Positions 1 through 5,781 of a stretch of DNA of 5,781 nucleotides are shown here, piece after piece. The position numbers and the translations under genes are program-made. Below the pieces are notes generated by a model. That model ran no database searches. It had not been told where the DNA came from and saw only the letters and a list, made by a program, of their open reading frames with translations. The stretch is from Lysobacterales bacterium (GTDB lineage Bacteria > Pseudomonadota > Gammaproteobacteria > Xanthomonadales > SZUA-5). How positions within the stretch are numbered: the first letter of the stretch is position 1; the number at the start of each line of letters is the position of its first letter. The stretch covers positions 1 to 5,781 of the forward strand of contig JANJUH010000013.1 of assembly GCA_024710675.1 (NCBI GenBank). The letters are read 5' to 3'.

Positions 1-2075
1 AGGATGGCGGTCACGACGGCACCGAGATTGCCACGTGTGCCCGCGCCGTCGTCCTCGAAGACCGCCGCGACGCGATCGATGTAGCCCGGGCTCGGGCTGC
101 TGGTGGCCAGGCGCTGGATCAGCTGGCGGGAGACAAAGGGCGCGACGTTCGGATGCAGGAACAGGGCGTCCATCAGCGTGTCGAACTGGTTTTCGCAGTA
201 GTCGATGCAAGCCTGGCGATCGCCCGTCGCGGTCGAGGTATGACAAGCCACCGGAGACGGGTCGATGGTGATGCCGGCGACCAGTGTCTTGCGGTCATTC
301 GGCGCCGGCAGCACCGCATAACCGTTGTCGGCCGTGGCCGAGCGTCCGCTGTCGGCATAGCGCGGATAGCAGACCATGGGCCGATAACCGTCCGGATGGG
401 TCAGCGCGGTGATCGTCCCGGGCACCGCGTAGCGACCCGGGGTCCCGAAAAAGGCGGTGGTCGAAAAGTTGCAGGCCGTGCCCGTGCAACCACCGCAATT
501 GCGGTTGAAGTTGATGCCGCCGATGCTGGTCGGCCCGGTGCACTGGAAGCCGAAGCCGGTCAGCACCTTCGCGGTATCGGTGATCGTCGCCTGGCTGTAG
601 GTCGGCACCGTCTGTCCGTTAACCAACAGCGGCGAGAAATCGCGATTGCGCTCGACCAGACCGATCGAAAAGAGCTGCATGACCTCGCGGGCGTAGTTTT
701 CGTCGGGCTGCACGATGCTGGCCACGAGGTTGCCGTCACGATCCAGCGTCCAGTCGGTCTTCTGGTTGCGCAGATGGGTCAGGAAGGCGCCCATCATCGG
801 GCTCAACGAAACCTCCCGCAGCAGCTCGCGATAGTTGCCGAAGGCATTGCGGACCAGGATGTCCTGGTACTCGGCGACGCCAACGGCATTCGTGGCCAGT
901 GCTCCAACGTCGGAGATCACCAGGATCTGCGACAGCGCATAGGCCACGCGCTGGCGCAACTGGTCAGGCCCGCGCATCGCGGCCTGCATCCAGTACTCCA
1001 TGCGGTAGGCGTTGTAGGCCTGGGCGACCCGCGGCTGGGTCAGCACTTCGGAGGCGATCTGCGCCTCCATCGGCGGCCGGATCAGCGTCGGCGCAACAGC
1101 CTTCTGCATGTCGATCCAGGCGCGGTAGCCGAGCTGGCGCACGCTGGCGATCTCGCTCGTGGTCGGACCGAAAGTGGATTGCGTCAGGAAGCGCGCCGCA
1201 TCGCCATCATTGCGCGGCCCGCAATCGCTGCCCGAGGCGCTGGTCAGGCGCACCAGGTTCATGCTGCCGCTGCCGTAACCCGGCTGTGTGCTGCTCCAGC
1301 TCCAATTCCCGCTGTCGGCATCGATCGCGCGGAAGGTCATCGTGCCCCAGGGCTGCGTGCTCACCTGGGCCGGATCGAAGTTCGGCGGGAAGTTGCCGCC
1401 GAGGGTGATGTTGGCCTGCAGCACGGCGGTGTCGCCGTTGATCGGGCCGGTGGCCGTCATCCAGCGCTGCTGGCCGTCCAGGTAGGCGTACCAGATTGCC
1501 AGCAGGGTGCGCTGCGGCGCGGTGTCCAGCACTTCGACGAAGACACCGTGGCCGCTCTGCGCGGGATCGAACCAGGCGCCGGCGTGACAGGCGGCGATGC
1601 GCGCGCTGGTCGGCTCGAAACTGCTCGCCGGCACCGTCAGGCGCTGGATCGGCATTTCGCCCGAACTGAAGCCGGGATAGCTGGTGGTCCAGATCGCGCG
1701 CCCGGCGTTCTTGCTGTCCATCCGCAGCACGAGTTCGCCCCAGGGCTCGCTGACCACCGCCGCGGGATTGAAGTTGGGTGGAAACTGCCCGCCCGTCGTG
1801 ATCGCCAGTGGCACCCGCGCCTCGTTGCCGATGGCCTGCCCGACGCCAACCAGCCAGCGCTGCTGGCCACCGGAGAAGGTGAACCAGGTCACCAGCACCG
1901 CCGGCACACCGTCCTGCACGATGTGCTGGACGACGAAACCGTGGCCGTTCTGGGCCGGATCGTAGAAGGTGCCGCTCAGGTCGGAGTTCATCGCGTAAAC
2001 GACGGCTTCCGCCTGGCGCGCTGGCGCCATCGCAAGGGCCAGCAACAGTCCCAACGCAGTCCACCAGTGCCTCAT
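1..2075 (-). CDS. Exported DUF1800 family protein with two N-terminal repeats (C-terminus cut by window edge)
   Basis: The minus-strand frame stays open from the ATG at 2075-2073 to the left edge, giving 691 codons with no stop. Residues 1-24 form a signal peptide with a hydrophobic core (LGLLLALAM) and likely cleavage after AEA. Residues 35-155 and 166-286 are two copies of one repeat. From about residue 289 the protein matches the DUF1800 family: AARFLTQSTFGPT near 293, LRQRVAYALSQILVIS at 373-388 and PDENYAREVMQLFSIGL at 457-473. It runs off the edge shortly after a typical late segment (VFEDDGAGTRGNLGAVV). Probably only the last 50-130 residues are missing, judged from usual family length. 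A cysteine-rich stretch (C512, C527, C530, C535, C569, C611, C623, C627) suggests disulfides in an exported protein. It follows a cytochrome-like gene by 38 bases in the same direction. The family's biochemical function is unknown; a DUF1501 gene is its common neighbour and could lie beyond the edge. Family assignment is confident, role is not. Confidence 0.92.
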   Translation of the reverse strand, partial: MRHWWTALGLLLALAMAPARQAEAVVYAMNSDLSGTFYDPAQNGHGFVVQHIVQDGVPAVLVTWFTFSGGQQRWLVGVGQAIGNEARVPLAITTGGQFPPNFNPAAVVSEPWGELVLRMDSKNAGRAIWTTSYPGFSSGEMPIQRLTVPASSFEPTSARIAACHAGAWFDPAQSGHGVFVEVLDTAPQRTLLAIWYAYLDGQQRWMTATGPINGDTAVLQANITLGGNFPPNFDPAQVSTQPWGTMTFRAIDADSGNWSWSSTQPGYGSGSMNLVRLTSASGSDCGPRNDGDAARFLTQSTFGPTTSEIASVRQLGYRAWIDMQKAVAPTLIRPPMEAQIASEVLTQPRVAQAYNAYRMEYWMQAAMRGPDQLRQRVAYALSQILVISDVGALATNAVGVAEYQDILVRNAFGNYRELLREVSLSPMMGAFLTHLRNQKTDWTLDRDGNLVASIVQPDENYAREVMQLFSIGLVERNRDFSPLLVNGQTVPTYSQATITDTAKVLTGFGFQCTGPTSIGGINFNRNCGGCTGTACNFSTTAFFGTPGRYAVPGTITALTHPDGYRPMVCYPRYADSGRSATADNGYAVLPAPNDRKTLVAGITIDPSPVACHTSTATGDRQACIDYCENQFDTLMDALFLHPNVAPFVSRQLIQRLATSSPSPGYIDRVAAVFEDDGAGTRGNLGAVVTAI
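1218..1580 (-). repeat. DUF1800 protein N-terminal repeat, copy 2
   Basis: This segment encodes residues 166-286 and is a diverged copy of residues 35-155, offset by 131 residues. The landmarks are GAWFDPAQSGHGVFVEV, LDGQQRWMTATG, GGNFPPNFDP, QPWGTMTFRA and QPGYGSGSMNLVRLT. C163, just before it, and C285, at its end, could form a disulfide that closes the module; that is inference. The DUF1800 domain starts immediately afterwards. Confidence 0.85.
1611..1973 (-). repeat. DUF1800 protein N-terminal repeat, copy 1
   Basis: This segment encodes residues 35-155. It opens with GTFYDPAQNGHGF, continues with a hydrophobic strand and GGQQRWLVGVG, then GGQFPPNFNP, EPWGELVLRM and YPGFSSGEMPIQRLT. The same landmarks recur in the same order in copy 2. 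I recognise similar YDPAQ-GHGF segments from other secreted xanthomonad proteins but cannot give a family name. A beta-rich extracellular or adaptor domain is my inference. Confidence 0.85.
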
Positions 2076-2079
2076 GTTG

Positions 2080-2087
2080 CCTCCTCC
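2080..2087 (-). promoter_or_regulatory. Ribosome binding site of the DUF1800 gene
   Basis: On the minus strand the sequence reads GGAGGAGG, then CAAC, then ATG. This is a strong Shine-Dalgarno match 4-7 bases before the start. Together with the signal peptide that begins there, it fixes the start at 2075. It lies in the 38-base gap after the upstream gene, which supports translation from a shared transcript. Confidence 0.85.
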
Positions 2088-2113
2088 GTCCCGCGCCGGC
2101 GGGACGCCATGTG

Positions 2114-2662
2114 TCAACGCCGCAAGGACTCGAGCGAGTCCCGGTACACGAAATCGCGTGGGATCGGATCCTCGCCCGGCTCGCCGTAGGCGCCCTGCTC
2201 GATCCAGTCGTACATCAGCTCCTGGACCGGGATCGGCAGGTGGCCGAAAGGCGCCGGCATGGGCCGACCGACCGCGGGCTTGCTGCACGAGATCTTCTGG
2301 AACAGCAGGCTGCCGGCCGGATTGCCCGGATCGACGCGCAGGACATCGGCCTGGCTGCTGGCTTGGCCCACCGTGAAATAGATCGAGAACAGGCGGCTGC
2401 CGAGATCGAGATCAGCCGAGGGCAGCGAGCCCAGGTGGCAGTTCTGCGTGCAGTTGGCGCCCTGCTCCAGTGCCTGCCAGACATCGTCCCAGCGCACGCC
2501 GATGTTGATCGGCCGGCCCTTGAGGTCATCGCAGCCGGCTGCGGCCAGCACGTCGCGCGGCTGGGCGATCGGCAAAGGCGCGATCGGGGACACATCGTTG
2601 GCCATCGCAGCCGTGGACACCAGCCCCAGCAGCCACGCCAGATTGCCCCATCCGATCCCCAT
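2114..2662 (-). CDS. Small exported cytochrome-c-like protein with CX3CH motif
   Basis: The predicted protein has 182 residues. Residues 1-21 (GNLAWLLGLVSTAAMA) form a signal peptide with likely cleavage after AMA. The body resembles the small cytochrome-c-like domains of the planctomycete PSCyt type: WDDVWQALEQ before the cysteine motif, DPGNPAGSLLFQKI at 111-124, a GRPMP segment with M135 as possible sixth heme ligand, and WIEQGA at 153-158. The heme motif is C71-TQN-C75-H76, with three residues between the cysteines instead of two. C44 and C126 could form a disulfide. The ATG at 2662 is preferred because it starts the signal peptide; a GTG at 2773 would add 37 non-hydrophobic residues, and neither start has a strong ribosome site (CAGGGACG precedes 2662). 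It is the first gene of a probable operon with the DUF1800 gene. Electron transfer in the periplasm is inferred; loss of heme binding is possible. Confidence 0.78.
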   Translation of the reverse strand: MGIGWGNLAWLLGLVSTAAMANDVSPIAPLPIAQPRDVLAAAGCDDLKGRPINIGVRWDDVWQALEQGANCTQNCHLGSLPSADLDLGSRLFSIYFTVGQASSQADVLRVDPGNPAGSLLFQKISCSKPAVGRPMPAPFGHLPIPVQELMYDWIEQGAYGEPGEDPIPRDFVYRDSLESLRR

Positions 2663-2824
2663 CGTCCCTGCCCCAGCACCGGTCCCGGCTCGCACAACGC
2701 GGCAACGGTGCGACGGTTGACACGCATTCCCAAGAAAGCTGGCCGCCAGACCTGGCTGCACACGCCCCTTCACGGTGCGATGCCCGCAGGGTCCCCGCTG
2801 GCCGCCTCGACCCGATCCCGCTAT

Positions 2825-2854
2825 CTTGCGACCAACACATGTTTCGGGCGCAAG
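2825..2854. promoter_or_regulatory. Imperfect 30-base dyad, candidate operator
   Basis: The outer arms CTTGCG (2825-2830) and CGCAAG (2849-2854) are perfect inverted copies. The centre is the palindrome ACATGT (2837-2842), sharing exactly the same symmetry axis. Overall 12 of 15 position pairs are complementary. The site overlaps the possible plus-strand -10 element TATCTT and lies 62 bases before the ATG at 2917. A dimeric regulator could control one or both divergent genes from here. A hairpin in the 5' leader of the plus-strand transcript is the alternative. No regulator family can be named from the sequence. Confidence 0.4.
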
Positions 2855-2902
2855 TGGTCACAATCAGCTGCCCTTCCCTCTGAGCAAGCCCAGCCAGGGC
2901 TT

Positions 2903-2906
2903 GGAG
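2903..2906 (+). promoter_or_regulatory. Ribosome binding site of the propeller gene
   Basis: GGAG, within TTGGAGAACT, lies 10 bases before the ATG at 2917. The spacing is slightly long but usable. The start it serves opens directly into a classical signal peptide, which supports it. Confidence 0.6.
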
Positions 2907-2916
2907 AACTGCATCG

Positions 2917-5631
2917 ATGACCCTGAAGCGAGCGCGCCGGCCTTTGCTTGCGATTGTCGGATCCCTGCTCTTGCTGGCAACGCTTTCGCCCGCCGCCCAC
3001 GCCGAGCTCCCGTCGATGGCCTGGAGCCGGTTGATCCACGGCGCCCCCTTCATGCCCCGGGCGTATCTGGGCTTTGGTGCGACCGTCGTCGACAAGCTCG
3101 GCCACACCTATGTGGTCGGATGCGCCAACGACCGCATGCTGATCGTGAGGTACGGCATCGATGGACGGGTCGAATGGCAGGTGGAGGGTGGTCCGTTCAC
3201 CGGATGTCCGGGCCGAATCGCCATCGACGCGGCGGGGGATGTCTTCGTAGCCGGAAGCAGCCGCTCGAATCCGGACGACCAGTTTTTCCAGTTGGCCAAG
3301 TACGACGGCGACAGCGGTGTCCAGTTGTGGGCATCCACGCATGCCGAGCCTGGCCACGTTCATGGCGACCCCACTGCGCTGGTCGTGGACCGCTTCGGTG
3401 ATCCGACGCTCGCCGCAGCCACCTGGGCGACGAACGGAGCCGCCAAGGCGGTCACGGTCCGGTTCTCGGGCAAGGATGGCAGGCGAATCTGGGCACATGC
3501 CGCCGAAGGCAGCGCGCTGGCGTGGCCCGGCCCTCGGCTGGCGGTCGACTCGGGCGGAAACGCGCTGGTCGCCCGCAACGTGCAGTTCACGAATGCGCCA
3601 CTCGACTTCGTGACGGCAAAGCTCGATCGGCGCACGGGCGCCGTGATCTGGGAGACAAGGTACGACGGGGCTGCGAGCCTGGACGATGAAGTGCTGGACC
3701 TTGCCGTCGACCCGCAGGATCACGCACTGATCGCCGCCTACGAAAAAGCTGCGCCTCACAACAACAAGGTGTTCCTGTTCCGCAAACTCGATGGAGGAAG
3801 CGGCGCTCTGCAATGGTCGTCGACCTACGATGACTCCGCCGGCGCCATCAAGGACCTGCACGACATCGTGGTCGACGAGCGCGGCGACCTGCTGGCATCG
3901 GGCGGGGTGGGTCCCTCATCCAGCCGCAACCCCTGGCTGGCCATCAAGTTCCGCGGCCGCGACGGCGCCCAGCAGTGGGCCGCGCGCTTCGATCAATTGA
4001 GCAGCGTCGCCCGGCCATGGCAGGCCGCGGCGGTCCTGCCCGGCGGTGATCTGCTGATCACGGGGACGGTGGACCAAGCGGAGGGAGACCGGCTGCTCAC
4101 GGCGCGAATCGGTGGCCAGGACGGGCTTTTGCGCTGGACTTCCAGCCCGACACACGCCCCGGGCGACGAGGAATCAATAGGCTCAGGCGTGGCCGTCCAT
4201 CGCGATGGCTCCGTCGCCGTGGTCGGAGCCATTGATGTCAGTTCGGGCAACGACACATGGTCGGTTTCGAAGCTGGAAGCAATCTCGGGAAGTTCTCTCT
4301 GGACGCAGTTGAATCCCCCCATCGCGGCACCCGTCAGCAGCACCGGCCGCCGGGCCATGGTCGTCGATGCCTCAGGACGCACCGCCTTCACCGGCGGGGG
4401 CCAGGGCGAGTGCCTGACCACGCTGGTGACCGCCGATGGCGCCTTGCAGTGGTCGGCCAGCTATCGCTTTTCCCAGTCACAGACCAGCCGGTGCCGCGCC
4501 GCTGTCTTTGACCCGCAAGGCAACGTCATCGCGGTCGGTGACGCCGGCGGCGTCACCCATGCCGTCAAATACGACGCGGATTCCGGCCAGGCGCTCTGGA
4601 CAAGCAGCTACTTCAGGGTTGATTTCGGGAGCATCTTCCCCGCAGCGGTTGCCGTCGATGGCCATGGCGACCTCCTCATCGCGGGACACAGCTACCGTCC
4701 GGGCATTCCAATCTTCGCCTTGCGCGACCGTTATGACCTGTCGGTAGTGAAGTTCCGCGGCAGCGATGGGGAATTGCTGTGGGAACACCATTACGACAGC
4801 CCGGGCGGCCAATCGGATCTCGCGCACGCGATCGCGATCGATGGCTACGGCGATCTCTTCGTGACCGGACAAAGCGGCGGGTACACCCACCACTTCAACG
4901 GCAGCATCGTGGATCCGTATGACTACGTCACGCTGCGACTGGACGGCCGCACCGGCAACCGGCTCTGGCTGGTCCGCTACGACGGACCCGCGGCGCGCAG
5001 CGATGTCGCGACGGACATCGCGCTGGATGCCATCGGGAATGTCATCGTCACGGGAAGTTCGGAAGGCACCGGGAACGGCTCGGACTACGCAACGCTCAAG
5101 TACAACGGCAACAGCGGGAACCTGATCTGGCAGGCACGCTACGACGGCCCGGAGCAGGGCAACGATCTGGCGTCCGCCCTGGCCCTCGACAGTCGCGGGC
5201 AGGTCGTGGTGACCGGAACGTCCGCAGGCGCATTGCCAGGGAGCGCAGACGTCGCCACGGTCAAGTACGACGGCGGCAGCGGTGCGCAGCTCTGGGTCAA
5301 CCGGCACGTTGGGATCGCTGGCGGGGATGATCGAGCCGATTCGGTGGCGATCGACGGCCAGGACCAGGTGTACGTCGCCGGATGGTCGCAAGTGGCGCCA
5401 GGTCTGGCCCGACTCCTGGCCCAGAAGATCGACGGATCCTCGGGCGAGCCGATCGGCGAAGTGCAGGCCATGCGCCAATCCGGCCTGGCACAGGCCGCGA
5501 TGGTGCGCATCGCCCCCGACCAGAGCCTGCGCCTGGGTGGTATTGCGCTGTCACCGTCGAACCTGCCCGGCCTCGGCATCGTGCGGGTGGACCAGGGGGT
5601 CGACCGGATCCTGCGCGACGGCTTCGAGTAG
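2917..5631 (+). CDS. Secreted 16-unit beta-propeller protein with C-terminal DGFE tail
   Basis: The protein has 904 residues. Residues 1-29 are a signal peptide: basic KRARR, hydrophobic LLAIVGSLLLLATL, likely cleavage after AHA. From residue 36 almost the whole protein is a repeat of about 54 residues with the pattern W...yD....D.a..iavD..G...vtG........vKyD..sG..lW. Conserved tryptophans fall at 36, 87, 138, 192, 245, 300, 354, 407, 462, 512, 561, 622, 684, 738 and 793; a degenerate sixteenth unit follows. The pattern is that of SBBP-type and related PQQ-like beta-propeller repeats, so the fold is confident. Ligand, partner and activity are unknown. I see no enzyme motif. The protein ends in RILRDGFE, resembling tails I recall on other secreted xanthomonad proteins. 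The only cysteines are C69, C97, C499 and C526. It is divergent from the cytochrome-like/DUF1800 operon and convergent with the next gene. Confidence 0.93.
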   Translation: MTLKRARRPLLAIVGSLLLLATLSPAAHAELPSMAWSRLIHGAPFMPRAYLGFGATVVDKLGHTYVVGCANDRMLIVRYGIDGRVEWQVEGGPFTGCPGRIAIDAAGDVFVAGSSRSNPDDQFFQLAKYDGDSGVQLWASTHAEPGHVHGDPTALVVDRFGDPTLAAATWATNGAAKAVTVRFSGKDGRRIWAHAAEGSALAWPGPRLAVDSGGNALVARNVQFTNAPLDFVTAKLDRRTGAVIWETRYDGAASLDDEVLDLAVDPQDHALIAAYEKAAPHNNKVFLFRKLDGGSGALQWSSTYDDSAGAIKDLHDIVVDERGDLLASGGVGPSSSRNPWLAIKFRGRDGAQQWAARFDQLSSVARPWQAAAVLPGGDLLITGTVDQAEGDRLLTARIGGQDGLLRWTSSPTHAPGDEESIGSGVAVHRDGSVAVVGAIDVSSGNDTWSVSKLEAISGSSLWTQLNPPIAAPVSSTGRRAMVVDASGRTAFTGGGQGECLTTLVTADGALQWSASYRFSQSQTSRCRAAVFDPQGNVIAVGDAGGVTHAVKYDADSGQALWTSSYFRVDFGSIFPAAVAVDGHGDLLIAGHSYRPGIPIFALRDRYDLSVVKFRGSDGELLWEHHYDSPGGQSDLAHAIAIDGYGDLFVTGQSGGYTHHFNGSIVDPYDYVTLRLDGRTGNRLWLVRYDGPAARSDVATDIALDAIGNVIVTGSSEGTGNGSDYATLKYNGNSGNLIWQARYDGPEQGNDLASALALDSRGQVVVTGTSAGALPGSADVATVKYDGGSGAQLWVNRHVGIAGGDDRADSVAIDGQDQVYVAGWSQVAPGLARLLAQKIDGSSGEPIGEVQAMRQSGLAQAAMVRIAPDQSLRLGGIALSPSNLPGLGIVRVDQGVDRILRDGFE
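3022..4299 (+). repeat. Propeller units 1-8 (first half)
   Basis: These bases encode residues 36-461, eight units bounded by W36 and the residue before W462. The 'iavD..G' cores lie near residues 57, 102, 156, 209, 263, 318, 372 and 426. Unit 1 is short, with a plain IDGRVEW turn in place of the usual 'xxSGxxxW', and holds C69 with C97 following. Several units are degenerate; for example units 7 and 8 replace the conserved aspartate (AVLPGGD, AVHRDGS). An eight-bladed propeller is the simplest reading. Confidence 0.75.
4300..5613 (+). repeat. Propeller units 9-16 (second half)
   Basis: These bases encode residues 462-899, nearly the same length as the first half (438 against 426 residues). 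The cores lie near residues 482, 530, 579, 640, 702, 756, 811 and 864. Unit 9 mirrors unit 1 in length, turn type (ADGALQW) and cysteine placement (C499, C526). Units 12-14 are the closest to consensus (IALDAIGNVIVTGSS, LALDSRGQVVVTGTS). Unit 16 is worn down and lacks the final tryptophan. Confidence 0.75.
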
Positions 5632-5694
5632 CCGGACGCGGACTGGCAGTCTGGCGAGGCGATGGCCGCCGCCAGGTCAATCCTCGAAGCCGTC
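5617..5694. repeat. 12-base inverted repeat spanning the convergent gene ends
   Basis: GACGGCTTCGAG occurs at 5617-5628 on the plus strand and again at 5694-5683 on the minus strand, with 54 bases between. Each copy encodes Asp-Gly-Phe-Glu at the extreme end of its own reading frame. The repeat is therefore best explained by both proteins sharing the tail, not by a terminator, whose loop would be far shorter. Confidence 0.7.
5651..5675. terminator. Weak hairpin between convergent stop codons
   Basis: CTGGCG (5651-5656) pairs with CGCCAG (5670-5675), and GGC (5658-5660) with GCC (5665-5667) inside it. This gives about nine pairs with a small interior loop. It fills the 45-base gap between the two stop codons, where a shared terminator would be expected. 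There is no T-run on either side, so it is not a classical intrinsic terminator. Confidence 0.25.
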
Positions 5695-5781
5695 CGCGAA
5701 GTCCGTCACCGGTGCGCCCGACACCTCGTCGAGCAGCCGCCGGATCTCGGTGAGCGTGACGGCGTGCTGGTGCGCTGCCGG
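5677..5781 (-). CDS. C-terminal end of a convergent protein ending in DGFED (partial)
   Basis: Only the last 34 codons and the TGA at 5679-5677 are visible; the gene starts beyond the right edge. The visible end includes LTEIRRLLDEVSG, which looks like an amphipathic helix, followed by APVTDFADGFED and the stop. No family can be recognised. A 34-codon open stretch is weak evidence in GC-rich DNA. Support comes from the convergent position 45 bases after the propeller gene's stop, the lack of any competing gene, and the DGFE tail. Reading the tail as a sorting signal is speculative, since the visible helix could equally belong to a cytosolic protein. Confidence 0.5.
   Translation of the reverse strand, partial: PAAHQHAVTLTEIRRLLDEVSGAPVTDFADGFED

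Larger units (their letters stand above)
2663..2916. promoter_or_regulatory. Divergent intergenic region holding both promoters
   Basis: These 254 bases separate the starts of two divergent genes, so promoters for both directions should lie here. No promoter is convincing. TATCTT at 2822-2827 could be a plus-strand -10 element, but the bases 17 upstream (TGGCCG) are a poor -35. A perfect TTGACA at 2717-2722 has no matching -10. The clearest structure is the dyad at 2825-2854. If the cytochrome-like gene started at the GTG at 2773, the right part of this region would be shorter. Confidence 0.6.

Noticed and set aside
1207..2064. A 285-codon minus-strand frame inside the DUF1800 gene
   Set aside because: It is out of frame with the real gene on the same strand, and its product is arginine-rich with no domain.
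153..2189. A 678-codon plus-strand open frame opposite the DUF1800 gene
   Set aside because: It is antisense to a frame with a signal peptide, repeats and family motifs. Its product is low-complexity, rich in R, A, G and H, with no recognisable domain. Long antisense frames are expected in GC-rich genes.
2717..2722. Perfect TTGACA as a -35 element
   Set aside because: The bases 16-18 downstream (around TGGCCG) do not resemble a -10 element, and it lies 194 bases before the plus-strand start. A single hexamer is weak evidence.
2663..2773. Upstream GTG start at 2773 extending the cytochrome-like protein by 37 residues
   Set aside because: The extension has no ribosome site and would bury the signal peptide inside the protein.
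2821..3861. A 346-codon minus-strand frame over the start of the propeller gene
   Set aside because: It is antisense to a well-supported gene and covers much of the intergenic region. It has no signal peptide or motif.
4477..5478. A 333-codon minus-strand frame opposite the propeller units
   Set aside because: Its apparent periodicity is the shadow of the propeller repeats on the other strand.
3022..5613. The propeller protein as a PQQ-dependent dehydrogenase
   Set aside because: The repeats are SBBP-like and no quinone- or calcium-binding catalytic residues could be identified, so no enzymatic role is assigned.
5617..5694. 12-base inverted repeat as a bidirectional terminator
   Set aside because: The 54-base loop is too large and there is no T-run. 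The repeat is explained by the same DGFE codons at two convergent gene ends.

Overview
The window is GC-rich bacterial DNA coding almost end to end. Its protein types point to a Gammaproteobacterium of the Xanthomonadales/Lysobacterales group. The clues are an exported DUF1800 protein with N-terminal 'YDPAQxGHGF' repeats, a large secreted beta-propeller protein, and a C-terminal '-DGFE' tail. I recognise these from memory of such genomes; no search was run.

Layout, left to right. (1) Minus strand, 2075 to beyond the left edge: a DUF1800 protein with a signal peptide, two tandem repeats of about 120 residues, and about 400 residues of the DUF1800 domain. Its C-terminus lies outside the window. 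(2) Minus strand, 2662-2114: a small exported cytochrome-c-like protein with an unusual CX3CH motif, 38 bases upstream of the DUF1800 gene and almost certainly in the same operon. (3) 2663-2916: a divergent intergenic region with an imperfect 30-base dyad centred between 2839 and 2840, a candidate operator. (4) Plus strand, 2917-5631: a 904-residue secreted protein built from 16 propeller units. They appear to fall into two homologous sets of eight, because units 1 and 9 share an unusual short form and an equivalent cysteine pair. (5) 5632-5676: a short gap with a weak hairpin. (6) Minus strand, from the right edge to 5677: the last 34 codons of a convergent gene, whose product also ends in DGFE plus one residue.

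All three genes whose starts are visible encode predicted exported proteins. The cytochrome-like and DUF1800 proteins probably work together in the periplasm or at the cell surface. DUF1800 genes commonly sit next to DUF1501 genes, so one may lie beyond the left edge. The function of the DUF1800 family is not established. No RNA gene, CRISPR array, insertion sequence or attachment site was seen.
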